Notes: a model not told the origin generated them from the sequence alone. 64,000 nucleotides of DNA from Clostridiaceae bacterium HFYG-1003 (GCA_024579835.1 CP102060.1:62001-126000), one strand, 5' to 3'. Shown: positions 8,219 to 17,045, numbered from the stretch's first letter. A program made the numbers and translations.

Positions 8219-8794
8219 CTAATCCAGTGAGGAAAGCTTCAGGGTGCCCAGGAGCCGCTTGAACTCATCCTCTTCGATGCCGGAGGCGAACACGTGGATG
8301 AACCACTGACCTTCCAGGGTATAAGCTTCCCGTTCCTGGTCGGGATTGTATTCCGCCAGAATATAGAAGCTGCGGCCGACAATGGTGGTGTTATGGAAGT
8401 AAGTTTCCTGGATGTGTTCTTCCAGGAGAGAAGTGGGCTCTTCGGTAAAGAAACCATAGACCCGGATGGTACGCTTCGCCAGCTCATCCTGATATTCCAC
8501 CAGGACTTCATCGGGATTGGCCCGATAGGCCGGCTTCAGTCCGTCGGGAACCGGGCTCAGGATCGGAACGGCATTGATTTCGCCCAGGTTGGGATCCTGA
8601 TCCAGCCGGGCTTTTTTCATGGCCGGCAGGTTATCATAGGGAAACATGCCTTCAGGGACTGTGGATGTCCTCAGATTGGTGGCGATGGGAGCCGAGGTGT
8701 AGATCTGCGGCTTGAGTTCGGGCTTGCTCCGGCTGGCGCACCCTGTGAGGGTGAGCAGCAGCAGCGGTATAACAAGGAGTCGGTTTCGAAACAT
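8219..8794 (-). CDS. Hypothetical lipoprotein (191 aa)
   Basis: An exported lipoprotein with a signal of basic residues, LLVIPLLLLTL, and a lipobox LTGC (modified Cys about residue 19). The mature part is hydrophilic, with no repeats or family I recognise; it contains a VPEGMFPYDNLPAMKKARL stretch and a mixed alpha/beta-looking C-terminal half ending in FKRLLGTLKLSSLD. The start is supported by CGGAGGA six bases upstream. It is transcribed alone and convergent with dcyD across the shared terminator. Confidence 0.75.
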   Translation of the reverse strand: MFRNRLLVIPLLLLTLTGCASRSKPELKPQIYTSAPIATNLRTSTVPEGMFPYDNLPAMKKARLDQDPNLGEINAVPILSPVPDGLKPAYRANPDEVLVEYQDELAKRTIRVYGFFTEEPTSLLEEHIQETYFHNTTIVGRSFYILAEYNPDQEREAYTLEGQWFIHVFASGIEEDEFKRLLGTLKLSSLD

Positions 8795-9006
8795 GGGAAG
8801 TCCTCCGAAGTCTTAACTTAAGTATTCCAGGCAATGTCTATTTCCTTTTCATTCTATAATGAAGCAGGAGTTTCTGCCAGTAGAAAGAAACTTGTGTAGC
8901 CAATTCATTCTGAGTTAGATCAGGTGATTCGCTAACTCGTTCACACCAATTAAAATAGTTTTATTTCGCTATCAATAATAATCTTTTCGGCTCAATCACT
9001 TTTTAT

Positions 9007-9157
9007 GTGGGATTATGATTTTCCCTGTTTACACGGAGAGGTCGACGTGGTAGCCTGACTGGCCGACTAGCCCAGCATTTATGCAGCCTAGCGGCAAGGC
9101 TGGCGGAACCACGCCGACAGAGGCTCCATGTCAACTTGGGAAAATCCCACAGTTTTT
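9007..9157 (+). ncRNA. Candidate structured non-coding RNA
   Basis: A GC-rich island in an AT-rich gap folds end to end. The 5' arm GTGGGA (9007-9012) plus TTTTCCC (9019-9025) pairs over 13 bp with GGGAAAATCCCAC (9138-9150), with a 6-nt bulge. Inside, CGTGGT pairs with ACCACG, AGCC with GGCT, GCCGaCTAG with CTAGCGGC, and GCAT with ATGC at a tip. The closing arm is followed by AG and TTTTT, like an intrinsic terminator. The paired arms and multi-branch shape point to an RNA, but I cannot match it to a known family. The plus strand is inferred from the T tract. Confidence 0.45.
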
Positions 9158-9420
9158 GTGATTTACCCATCATTTCAGAGAAAAAACAATCTCGATATCT
9201 TATTGGGTGTGATAAAAAACTCTTAGATTTTAAGAAACTTCCTGTTCACGTAACCTAATTTAAACATTCTTGTGATTGGGAATAGAAAAGCAGCCGGATG
9301 CCATCGGGTCAAGCTGGAGCTCCAGTTGATGGTAACTAAGATGAAAACAAACTTGGAAGCTTACAAGTATAACAATCATACTGGTTATTTGGGCAGCTAT
9401 TCTTACACTGGATATAAAAT

Positions 9421-9460
9421 AATAATATTCCAACTCTATTAACGGAGTTGGAATATTATT
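9421..9460. terminator. Perfect 16-bp hairpin, probable terminator
   Basis: AATAATATTCCAACTC (9421-9436) and its exact complement (9445-9460) flank an 8-nt loop, and TTT closes the right arm. It could act in either direction. The genes it serves are not evident, and it may belong to decayed DNA. Confidence 0.5.
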
Positions 9461-9548
9461 TTGCATAAAATTTAGCGATTGTGATGTGATTTCAATTTTA
9501 TACCTTTATAAACATTTCTCAAATGCAGCAAATGATTATTTGTACTAG

Positions 9549-9740
9549 TTACTTATTCGAATCTAAATCAATAATATTACCTTCTAGTTTTTTTAATTTT
9601 AAAATAACCAATAGTGAAATAGCTGAGTATACTACAACAGGAGCAAATCCTCCTTGCCATGCTGAAATTGCTATAAATATCGTTCCAATCGATAAATAGT
9701 TTTTTATAATTCTTGTGACTTTATATTTTTTAATAAGAAT
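9549..9740 (-). CDS. Small membrane peptide or gene remnant (63 codons, no standard start)
   Basis: A minus-strand open frame with a protein-like composition: a basic N-terminus (ILIKKYKVTRIIKN), a membrane segment containing IFIAISAWQGGFAPVVV, a second hydrophobic stretch (YSAISLLVIL) and a charged tail (KLKKLEGNIIDLDSNK). GGGAGGGG (9741-9748 on the opposite strand) lies just before it, but the only codons at a suitable distance are ATT, so it is either an ATT-started peptide or the truncated C-terminus of a larger membrane protein. No family recognised. Confidence 0.35.
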   Translation of the reverse strand: MLIKKYKVTRIIKNYLSIGTIFIAISAWQGGFAPVVVYSAISLLVILKLKKLEGNIIDLDSNK

Positions 9741-9845
9741 CCCCTCCCAATATTTTCAGAGTATGAGAACTTCCTAGAAGGGAGTTCTGCCACTTTATTA
9801 TTTTACAGTCACTATGTCATAGTGCCAACCATCCAAGACAAAATT

Positions 9846-11391
9846 GATAGTGTCAACTTACTTTCGGTTCAAAAATTGAATAGGCCTGCCGTGCGGATTC
9901 CAGGTAGCCCGGGTTTTACGATTTATACCACCCAAAATGAGGCGTTGCATAGCTGATTGAACCTTGTTTTACTGGGTAGACCCGGCTCTTCTTCACGATC
10001 CGTTTTTCCAGCCTCAAAAGTCGGGCTTCCTTCTTCTTTTCTTTCTCTTTGGCAGCGAAGTAGCCCATGAGATCCCCGCCATTGAGGACGAAAACTCGCA
10101 TGCGCGCTATATTCTCAGCACCTACTGTGCTCCACCCCATCGGGCGTGAAGATAACCGTGAGGAAAGCACATGACTGACATGCCCTTCCGCACTGCAGCC
10201 CTGATAGCCCGACTTGGCCGCGTTCTGGATCGATTCCCAGTTGGACACAAGATAGGTTTGCATCTCGCCTAACTTCTTTTCCTGGGTCTTTTTAAGCGGC
10301 AATCCCGCTGCTGATTCGAAGAATGTGTTGATGTCCTCAAGGGAGTCCATGCTGATGGCGTCTTTGAGGTACCAGTAATATTCATCCTTTGTCCCTTTGT
10401 AGGAATCAATCGGCGTTGCCGCCTGGCGCAGGGCCTTTTCCAGGTGGAACTTATCCAGATAGAGCTTGCATCGAGGCAGAATCTGGGCACCCATCTTGAT
10501 CCAGGACGCCCCATCCCCTGATAAGGAGATTTCCTCGATCTTATCCACTTCATAAGCCGAGTTCAGGTAATCGAACACTTCGTACCACAGTTCATCCGAG
10601 TTGCCCTTGTAGAAGCCTGCAAATCGACGTACACCCATTAAGGCCTTGCGTCTCTTCCCGACACTCTGCTGCCCCTCATGGACGTAGATCAGCCGCATCT
10701 GCTGATTGGAACCGTCCTGCATAGCTACATGATCCTCATCGGCCTCAATATAGATCCGAGATGCCACTTTTTTCTGAGGCAGGGGTCCCTCAGAAGACTC
10801 AATGTTCCCCAGTCGATGGACCAGATTCATTACCGTAGTGCGGCTGGTAATTCCGCTGCTTGCATAGCGCTCCACCGTCCCCTGGTAAGAAATATCTTTA
10901 GCACTGGAGAGAAGACACGAGGCTAGTTCCCGGCTGATTCTCTGATGGGGCTCAAGGCCCAGAAGACGATCCACCAGACACACATGGTGATTGGTCTTTT
11001 TATCCCGAAAGTACGTCCGGCCAAAGACCACAGGTCCGGCTGTAGTAGCGATGGTTTTTGTTTGATAGCGCCGTTCGATGGTGTAGTCTTTTTTCCGTAA
11101 CTGTGAGTTCCTCAGGCGCTCATCGAGTACCTGAACATAATCCTGGATCTGCTCACGGGCAATCCGATCCGTCAGCTCGTGAGTCTCCTGGACCACCTGA
11201 TCCATGGTGAGGGTACCGCTTGCCATTCTTGAATCAAAACCTTGTCTGAGAGAGGTGAACATTGAGTTGAAATCTGTTAAGATAGGCATGAGAATAAGTC
11301 CTTTCGTGTAGTTTGTTTTTGGTTGTTACTAACATTCTAGCACTTGGGCTTATTCTCTTTCATTTTCGACCTACAGTAACTTTACACTAAC
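9846..11391 (-). mobile_element. Complete ISLre2-family insertion sequence
   Basis: The element is 1546 bp with imperfect terminal inverted repeats: GATAGTGTCAACTTACT at the left, and the complement of the right end reads GTTAGTGTAAAGTTACT. It is flanked on both sides by the 9-bp direct repeat GACAAAATT (9837-9845 and 11392-11400). Length, one transposase gene and a 9-bp duplication fit ISLre2. The intact duplication and open frame suggest a recent insertion. Confidence 0.9.
9916..11289 (-). CDS. ISLre2-family transposase
   Basis: A 457-residue transposase of the UPF0236/ISLre2 type, the only gene of its element. It has an N-terminal helical region with YVQVLDERLRNSQ, the conserved block VVFGRTYFRDKK, the RLLGLEPHQRIS segment, and the central core containing IYIEADEDHVAMQDG, LSGDGASWIK and YLDKFHLEKALR, which carries the acidic residues expected of the catalytic core. 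A basic C-terminal stretch (KEKEKKKEARLLRLEKRIVKK) follows. The frame is intact. It is encoded leftward, and its promoter must lie between 11290 and the right inverted repeat. Confidence 0.92.
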   Translation of the reverse strand: MPILTDFNSMFTSLRQGFDSRMASGTLTMDQVVQETHELTDRIAREQIQDYVQVLDERLRNSQLRKKDYTIERRYQTKTIATTAGPVVFGRTYFRDKKTNHHVCLVDRLLGLEPHQRISRELASCLLSSAKDISYQGTVERYASSGITSRTTVMNLVHRLGNIESSEGPLPQKKVASRIYIEADEDHVAMQDGSNQQMRLIYVHEGQQSVGKRRKALMGVRRFAGFYKGNSDELWYEVFDYLNSAYEVDKIEEISLSGDGASWIKMGAQILPRCKLYLDKFHLEKALRQAATPIDSYKGTKDEYYWYLKDAISMDSLEDINTFFESAAGLPLKKTQEKKLGEMQTYLVSNWESIQNAAKSGYQGCSAEGHVSHVLSSRLSSRPMGWSTVGAENIARMRVFVLNGGDLMGYFAAKEKEKKKEARLLRLEKRIVKKSRVYPVKQGSISYATPHFGWYKS

Positions 11392-11577
11392 GACAAAATT
11401 AAAGGTCCAGCTTCCACTTGGAGGCTTGGAGACGGCCAGAGATTGTATCCTACAACCACCAGCGTTCAACGTTCAGCCTGGAGATGGAAAAAACTGACAA
11501 AATCTGAATTTCAGAGTGTACCATGCCAGATCCTCAGGACTATTGCCGGATGCCCGCAAATCAGCGGTCTCTTCTTC

Positions 11578-11586
11578 TGATATAAT
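11578..11586 (+). promoter_or_regulatory. Extended -10 promoter of rapZ operon
   Basis: TGATATAAT, 32 bp before the rapZ start. No clear -35. Confidence 0.5.
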
Positions 11587-11617
11587 GAAGGGAGAAAAAT
11601 CATGGGAGGTAAACCGA

Positions 11618-12496
11618 ATGAAAATCGTCATCATCACCGGAATGTCCGGTGCAGGAAAAAGCCAGGCTGTCAAGGTATTTGAGGACCTGGGCTATTATGT
11701 GGTGGACAACCTGCCTCCCAATCTGCTGGGAAAGTTCATCGATGTCCTGACTTCGGCTGAGGGTAAAATCACGGATGCGGCACTGGTGATGGACATCCGG
11801 TCCGGCCAGTTTTTCCATGGCATCGATGAATCCATCGATGATCTGGCAGCCAAGAACATCGCCTTTGAGATTCTGTTCCTGGACGCCGAAGATGAAGAGA
11901 TCGTCACTCGCTTCAAGGAAACCCGGCGGGTGCACCCGCTCTCTTCCCGGGAGCGTCTGCTCAACGGCATTCAGAAGGAACGGGAAATTCTGCAGCCCAT
12001 CAAGGACCGGGCGGATTTCATCATTGATACCACCGGCCTGCCCCTGCGCAAATTCCAGGAGAAGATCAAGAACCGCTATGTTATGCAGGAGGCTTCGGAA
12101 AGCCTCAATATCAACGTGGTATCCTTCGGCTTCAAGTACGGCGTGCCGGTGGATGCCGACCTGATCTTTGACGTGCGCTTTATCGAAAATCCATTTTACA
12201 TTGATGAACTGCGTCCGCTGTCGGGACAGGATGAGCCCGTGCGCCAGTTTGTCCTGGGCAATGATGTGACAAAGGAATTCATGACCAAGGTGCTGGATAT
12301 GCTGAAGTTCCTGATTCCCCATTATATTCTGGAAGGGAAGAAGCAGCTCATCGTGGGGATCGGCTGTACCGGTGGACGCCATCGCAGCGTCGCCATCACC
12401 GAAGAAATCACGCGCCAGCTGCGCTATCAGGGTTTCCATGCTGCCTCGTTCCATCGCGACTCGGAGGAAGACGTGGCCCGTAAACACCGGCTGTAA
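11618..12496 (+). CDS. rapZ: RNase adapter protein / nucleotide-binding RapZ (YvcJ)
   Basis: A P-loop protein of the RapZ/YvcJ family. The enterobacterial member binds UDP-GlcNAc-related signals and guides RNase E; in Firmicutes it affects competence and cell-envelope physiology. It has Walker A GMSGAGKS at residues 8-15, DNLPP, LFLDAEDEEIVTRFKETRR, and the C-terminal domain with VSFGFKYGVP, DVRFIENPF and GIGCTGGRHRSV. Length is 292 residues. ATG 11618 is chosen for GGGAGGT at 11604-11610; a longer frame upstream crosses the promoter and is not credible. It is followed 12 bp later by yvcK, and with whiA forms the conserved rapZ-yvcK-whiA cluster. Confidence 0.95.
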   Translation: MKIVIITGMSGAGKSQAVKVFEDLGYYVVDNLPPNLLGKFIDVLTSAEGKITDAALVMDIRSGQFFHGIDESIDDLAAKNIAFEILFLDAEDEEIVTRFKETRRVHPLSSRERLLNGIQKEREILQPIKDRADFIIDTTGLPLRKFQEKIKNRYVMQEASESLNINVVSFGFKYGVPVDADLIFDVRFIENPFYIDELRPLSGQDEPVRQFVLGNDVTKEFMTKVLDMLKFLIPHYILEGKKQLIVGIGCTGGRHRSVAITEEITRQLRYQGFHAASFHRDSEEDVARKHRL

Positions 12497-12508
12497 GAGG
12501 TGAACAAC

Positions 12509-13912
12509 TTGATCATCAAAACATTGAAGGACCTGACCCGGTTCGGCATGGGGCTGAAGCGCTGGGTGCTGTTTGCCACCCTTGGCTTCCTGCTTGTGAT
12601 TCTGGGGATCACGGAGATCCTGGACAACCGCTTTTTTTCCAGAAGCTACATGATCTACTTTGGCTTTCTGATTTTCTCGGGTCTTCTGATCATCTATATC
12701 AGCGTGAATGAGGGGATGAAAAACTTCGTCAAGCTGGTGCGGGAGGGCATGTTCCATGTCAATCTGGATTCCCGGGAAATCAACAACCTGTTCTATGAGA
12801 AGAAAATGCAGACGAAAGGTCCGAAGATTGTGGCCATTGGCGGGGGAACCGGCCTGTCCACAATGCTCCGCGGCCTGAAATACTATACCAGCAATCTGAC
12901 CGCCATCGTCACCGTCGGCGACGACGGCGGGGGGTCGGGGACGCTGCGCACCGAAATGGGCATGCTGCCTCCGGGCGACATCCGCAACTGCCTGGTGGCG
13001 CTGGCCAACACCGACTCAGTCATGGAAGAACTGCTGCAGTACCGCTTCCAGGAAGGAACCCTGAAGGGGCAGAGCTTCGGCAACCTGTTTCTGGCAGCCA
13101 TGAACGGCATGTCCGAGGACTTCGAGGACGCGGTCGGCAAGATGTCGGAGGTCCTGGCCATCACCGGCAAGGTGCTGCCGGTGACCTTGGAAGACCTGCG
13201 CCTGACTGCCCGCATGACGGACGGCACCATGATTGAGGGCGAATCCAATATCGGTCACGCGGTGACCGCGGACAATCCCATTGACCGTCTGTCCATCCAC
13301 CCGGAAGATGCCAGGACTCCCCAGAGCGTAGTTTCCGCCATCCGGGAGGCGCAGGCCATCATTCTGGGACCCGGTTCGCTCTTTACCAGCGTCATGCCCA
13401 ATCTGCTGATCCGGGAAGTGGCCCGGGCGATCCGGGAATCGGATGCCATTGTGTTCTATGTCAGCAACATCATGACACAGCCCGGAGAGACCGACGGACT
13501 GACGGTGGCAGATCACCTGAAGAAGATTCTGGAGCATTCCGACATCGGAACCATCGACTATGTGGTGGTCAACAATCAGCCCCTGTCAGATGCTGTTGCG
13601 ATCAAAAACTATATGGACAGCGGCGCCAAGGAAGTTACCCTGAATCGCGGGGAAGTGGAGGCGTTGGGCGTTCAAATCGTAGAAGCCGATCTCCTCAAGG
13701 TGATTGGCCGTCAGATTCGGCATGATCCCCAAAAACTGGCCAATACCCTGTTCCACACCATCATGCAGGACAATGAGCTGAAGCATTCCCTCACGGCCCT
13801 GGGCTATCTGCTGGCCAATGAGAAGAAGCTCCTGGAAGAGGAAATGGTGAAAGCCGAAGCCCGCAAGATCGTCCGGCTGCAGAGTGATGATCATGCCGAA
13901 TCCAGGGAATAG
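12509..13912 (+). CDS. yvcK: Gluconeogenesis / morphogenesis factor YvcK (UPF0052), membrane-anchored
   Basis: A CofD-like Rossmann protein needed in Bacillus for growth on gluconeogenic carbon and for cell shape, and known to bind UDP-sugars. The core starts at KIVAIGGGTGLSTMLRGLK and includes VTVGDDGGGSGTLR, PPGDIRNCLVAL, the GQSFGNLFLAAM block and GPGSLFTSVMPNLL. Unlike the Bacillus protein it has an N-terminal extension with two membrane segments (WVLFATLGFLLVILGITEIL and YMIYFGFLIFSGLLIIYISV), as in many clostridia. I favour TTG 12509, six bases after AAGAGGTG; GTG 12500 overlaps that ribosome site. Confidence 0.93.
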   Translation: MIIKTLKDLTRFGMGLKRWVLFATLGFLLVILGITEILDNRFFSRSYMIYFGFLIFSGLLIIYISVNEGMKNFVKLVREGMFHVNLDSREINNLFYEKKMQTKGPKIVAIGGGTGLSTMLRGLKYYTSNLTAIVTVGDDGGGSGTLRTEMGMLPPGDIRNCLVALANTDSVMEELLQYRFQEGTLKGQSFGNLFLAAMNGMSEDFEDAVGKMSEVLAITGKVLPVTLEDLRLTARMTDGTMIEGESNIGHAVTADNPIDRLSIHPEDARTPQSVVSAIREAQAIILGPGSLFTSVMPNLLIREVARAIRESDAIVFYVSNIMTQPGETDGLTVADHLKKILEHSDIGTIDYVVVNNQPLSDAVAIKNYMDSGAKEVTLNRGEVEALGVQIVEADLLKVIGRQIRHDPQKLANTLFHTIMQDNELKHSLTALGYLLANEKKLLEEEMVKAEARKIVRLQSDDHAESRE

Positions 13913-14274
13913 ATTCGAACGTTAAATTGAATCAATCCACCGCAAAGGCAGGCCGCCCGGCTTGCCTTTGCTCTATTGGGGCACTGCTTTCTGATGTACA
14001 GGGATTCTGTGCCATTCTGTTTGTGCGCCAGCCATTGCCGGAGCAACGGCCTGAGCGGCAAGGCCGACGGGTGTACTATTTTCGGGCCGAACATGGAAAA
14101 ATGAAGCCAGGGGCTGTGAATGCATCTGTTTTTTTGCGAAATGCTTGAAGTTTTTGTGACACAGCACCCGCATTATTTGCTAAAAAAAGCACAAAATCTG
14201 TTATAATTGTGGTGAGTCTGTATTATTCGGAATCAGCGCAAGCTGTAACAATTCCAAAGGAAGGAGAGAAGCGA
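13913..14274. other. 362-bp spacer between yvcK and whiA
   Basis: Contains a 13-bp inverted repeat (CAAAGGCAGGCCG / CGGCTTGCCTTTG, 13942-13969) with one G-T pair and no T tract, a second GC-rich fold near 14030-14070, and the whiA promoter. No gene seen. Confidence 0.5.
14177..14207 (+). promoter_or_regulatory. Putative whiA promoter
   Basis: TTGCTA (14177-14182), a 19-bp spacer and TATAAT (14202-14207). The start codon is 68 bp downstream. Confidence 0.5.
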
Positions 14275-15219
14275 ATGTCCTATTCGGCGAAAGTCAAATC
14301 AGAAATCATCCAGCAGCTGGATATGGCCCGGCCGGAATTCATGGCCCTGTTGTCTGCCGTGATGAAAGTATCCGGCACGATGTCGCTTCTGCCGGGGAAG
14401 GGAATCGGTTTCCGCATTGCGACGGAGAATGCCGGTACTGCCCGGTTTTTAACCCGGCAGCTGAAAGTACTGGTGGATCCGGCCGTTCAGGTCATGGTCA
14501 GCCGGGGGGCGACCATGAAAAAGAAAAACCTCTATTTCATCAGCTTTGATGAGGTGAAGGATCTGAAGGAACTGCTGTTTGAAACCGGCATCCTGTCCAC
14601 ACAGGGCCAGCATTTGATGATCGATGATTCCATTCCGGCACGCTGGATCCGCACCGATACCCTGAAGCGGGCCTATTTGAGAGGCGCGTTCCTAGGTTCC
14701 GGTTCCATCTCCAATCCGGAGAAACAGTACCATCTGGAATTTGTCACCCATTCGGAGCACTACGGCAGTGAGCTGGTCCGCCTTCTGGCTTCCTATGACC
14801 TGACCGCCAAAGTGATCAGCCGCAAGGGCAGCTACGTGGTCTATCTCAAGGAAGGCGAACAGATCGTGGATCTGCTCAATGTCATGGGCGCCCATCAAGC
14901 GCTGCTGGAAACGGAGAACATCCGGATCATGAAGGGGATGCGCAACAACGTCAACCGTCTGGTGAACTGCGAGACAGCCAATCTGAGCAAGACGGTGAAT
15001 GCCGCGGTGCGGCAGATGGATGCCATTCGGCTGATCCAGCGCACCATCGGACTGGACCGGCTGCCGGATATTCTGCGCCAGGTCGCGGAGCTGCGGGTCA
15101 ATTATCCCGATGCCACATTGCAGGAACTGGGTGAAATGATGGAACCGCCGGTGGGGAAATCCGGCGTCAATCATCGCCTGAGAAAAATAGAAACCATCGC
15201 TCAAGAGATCGAAGGGTAA
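14275..15219 (+). CDS. whiA: DNA-binding protein WhiA
   Basis: WhiA combines a LAGLIDADG-homing-endonuclease-like fold without cleavage activity and a C-terminal helix-turn-helix; in Firmicutes it affects cell division and chromosome segregation, in actinomycetes sporulation. Visible here are SYSAKVKSEI at the N-terminus, LKRAYLRGAFLGSGSISNPEK in the LAGLIDADG part, LLETENIRIMKGMRNNVNRLVNCE, and the HTH near the C-terminus (TLQELGEMMEPPVGKSGVNHRLRKI). Length is 314 residues. ATG 14275 follows AAGGAG (14261-14266). Position after rapZ and yvcK is conserved. Confidence 0.96.
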   Translation: MSYSAKVKSEIIQQLDMARPEFMALLSAVMKVSGTMSLLPGKGIGFRIATENAGTARFLTRQLKVLVDPAVQVMVSRGATMKKKNLYFISFDEVKDLKELLFETGILSTQGQHLMIDDSIPARWIRTDTLKRAYLRGAFLGSGSISNPEKQYHLEFVTHSEHYGSELVRLLASYDLTAKVISRKGSYVVYLKEGEQIVDLLNVMGAHQALLETENIRIMKGMRNNVNRLVNCETANLSKTVNAAVRQMDAIRLIQRTIGLDRLPDILRQVAELRVNYPDATLQELGEMMEPPVGKSGVNHRLRKIETIAQEIEG

Positions 15220-15247
15220 GAGGAAATCGAAAGGATAGGGGAAATCA

Positions 15248-16534
15248 ATGGCAAAAGTTCATCTCGTGGTGAATCATATTAAGAACCTGGAGATCGGTCG
15301 AAAGATCTCGGTTCGTTCCATCGCTTCGGAGCTGGGGATCTCCGAAGGAACGGCCTACAAGGCCATCAAGGAATGCGAAGAGGAAGGCTACCTCAAGACC
15401 CTGCCCCGGGCGGGCACCGTCCGGGTGGAATCGCCCAAGGAAAAGAAGATCAAGAATCTGACCTACGAAGAAGTTCTCAAGATCGTGGACGGCGAGCTCC
15501 TGGGGGGAGAAGCCGGCATTGAAAAGCCGATCTATAAGTTCGTCATCGGAGCCATGGAGCTCGACGCGATGAAAAAATACATCACACCTGGTGGCATCCT
15601 GATTGTGGGTAACCGCGAAGCGGCGCAGAATATGGCCCTGAAGAACGAAAACGGTGTCCTGATCTCCGGCGGCTTCGGCTGCACCGAGAAGATCCGGGAA
15701 ATGGCAGACCGTCTGTCCATTCCGGTCATTTCTTCCAGCTATGATACCTATACCATCGCCGCACTGATCAACAAGGCTCTGTCCCAGAACCTGATCCGGC
15801 AGCGCATTCTCTATGTGTCCGACATCATGAAGACCGCGCCGGTCTCCCTCAATGACTACGAGACAGTGAACGACTGGAAGCGCCGGGCGGAAGAAACCGG
15901 CTTTGACCGGTTCCCGGTGGTGGATGAAAAGGGCAAAGTGGTGGGAATGATTACTCCCCGCGATGTCCTGGGAAAGGACGGCGCGGAACCCCTGAGCAAG
16001 TACATGAAAAAGCCGGTTCAGGTCAATCCCAGAACGACGGTGGCCTATGCCGCCCATATCATGGAATGGGAAGATGTGGAACAGATTCCGGTCACCGAAG
16101 GGGACAAATTCCTGGGCATCATCTCCCGGGGCGACGTGCTCAAGGGGCTGAAGGAACGCTGGATGTCCCACAAGACCGTGGAATCCCTGGAGGACCGCAT
16201 CATCGAGCACTTCAGCTATGAGGAAAAGAACGGCAAGTTCATCTTCTCCGGCCGGGTCACCGGCGAAATGCTGGATCCCCTGGGGACCCTGTCCCGCAGT
16301 CTGCTATCCATGATCATGGTCAAATGTTCCTCCATCATCCTGAAGAACCGCAATCTCTACACCGAGATCGACAACATCAGCATGAACATCATCAAACCAA
16401 TTCAGCCTGAGCATTATTTCAGCGTCGAGCTGGAGCTGGTCTTTACCTCCAAAAGCCATTCCAAGGTGGAGGTCCGCGTCATGAACAGCGACAGTGAGTG
16501 CGTCGCCCTGGGCATGGTATCAGCCGTCCACTAA
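15248..16534 (+). CDS. ytoI: HTH-DRTGG-CBS-thioesterase-fold regulator (YtoI family)
   Basis: A cytosolic multidomain protein of the Bacillus YtoI type. In order: an N-terminal winged HTH (VRSIASELGISEGTAYKAIKE, about residues 20-60), a DRTGG domain (about 70-185), two CBS modules (about 190-310; VSDIMKTAP, DRFPVVDEKGKVVGMITPRD, EQIPVTEGDKFLGIISRGDV) that usually bind adenine nucleotides, and a C-terminal hotdog domain (about 315-428) resembling acyl-CoA thioesterases. No enzymatic role is proven for the family. It starts 28 bp after whiA, so co-transcription is likely. Confidence 0.9.
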   Translation: MAKVHLVVNHIKNLEIGRKISVRSIASELGISEGTAYKAIKECEEEGYLKTLPRAGTVRVESPKEKKIKNLTYEEVLKIVDGELLGGEAGIEKPIYKFVIGAMELDAMKKYITPGGILIVGNREAAQNMALKNENGVLISGGFGCTEKIREMADRLSIPVISSSYDTYTIAALINKALSQNLIRQRILYVSDIMKTAPVSLNDYETVNDWKRRAEETGFDRFPVVDEKGKVVGMITPRDVLGKDGAEPLSKYMKKPVQVNPRTTVAYAAHIMEWEDVEQIPVTEGDKFLGIISRGDVLKGLKERWMSHKTVESLEDRIIEHFSYEEKNGKFIFSGRVTGEMLDPLGTLSRSLLSMIMVKCSSIILKNRNLYTEIDNISMNIIKPIQPEHYFSVELELVFTSKSHSKVEVRVMNSDSECVALGMVSAVH

Positions 16535-16574
16535 ACCCTTGTCGAACCAAATCCATCCTGCAGGAGGAAATGCT

Positions 16575-16859
16575 ATGTTTACTCATGTCGTCATGATGAA
16601 TGTCAAGGACCGCCAGGATATCCCGCGCCTGGCTGAAATTCTGCGCTCCATGGAGGGCCGGATTCCGGAACTGCGGGACATTGAAGTCGGAATCAATGAA
16701 GTCGAATCCGACCGAAATTTCGATGTCATCCTCATCACCCGGTTTGATTCCCGGGAAGAAATGGAAGCCTACCAGATCTGTGACTATCACCAGAACCAGG
16801 TTCTGGCACACATCCGGCCCCTGCTGGCCAAATCAGCCGCTGCCGATTTTACCAGCTGA
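16575..16859 (+). CDS. Dabb (stress-responsive alpha/beta-barrel) family protein
   Basis: A 94-residue single-domain protein with the Dabb pattern: MFTHVVMMNVKD at the start, LRSMEGRIPELRDIEVGINE, then FDVILITRFDSREEMEAYQ and YHQNQVLAHIRPLL at the end. Dabb proteins are dimeric ferredoxin-like barrels; function is usually unknown. ATG 16575 has AGGAGG at 16563-16568. It probably ends the whiA-ytoI transcript. A 22-bp internal segment is repeated exactly downstream of the gene. Confidence 0.85.
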   Translation: MFTHVVMMNVKDRQDIPRLAEILRSMEGRIPELRDIEVGINEVESDRNFDVILITRFDSREEMEAYQICDYHQNQVLAHIRPLLAKSAAADFTS

Positions 16860-17016
16860 TCGGAGATCAGCCCGCGTCCTTACCTGAGACAAAACAACAG
16901 GCATCCGTTGATCAATCGTGACCCAAAAACAGATACGCGAGGATTATTGAACTTTGTGGTGATTTGAGGAATTCGGTTGAAATTTCGATGTCATCCTCAT
17001 AAAACAGCTCATTCAA

Positions 17017-17045
17017 AAAAGTCCCGGACAATGTCCAGGACTTTT
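17017..17045 (+). terminator. Terminator after the Dabb gene
   Basis: AAAAGTCC-C-GGAC (loop AAT) GTCC-A-GGACTTTT, one internal mismatch, followed by C and T residues. Confidence 0.75.

Larger units (their letters stand above)
8795..9845. other. 1-kb AT-rich gap left of the ISLre2 element
   Basis: No full-length gene. It contains an inverted repeat GAGTTAG/CTAACTC (8912-8938), a GC-rich structured island (9007-9157), a 16-bp perfect hairpin (9421-9460) and a short minus-strand open frame (9549-9740). The base composition is far more AT-rich than the flanking core genes, consistent with acquired or decayed DNA. Confidence 0.6.

Noticed and set aside
9260-9466. A 68-codon minus-strand frame ending in the 9421 hairpin region
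   Set aside because: The start codon and first codons lie within the hairpin stem, and composition is not convincing.
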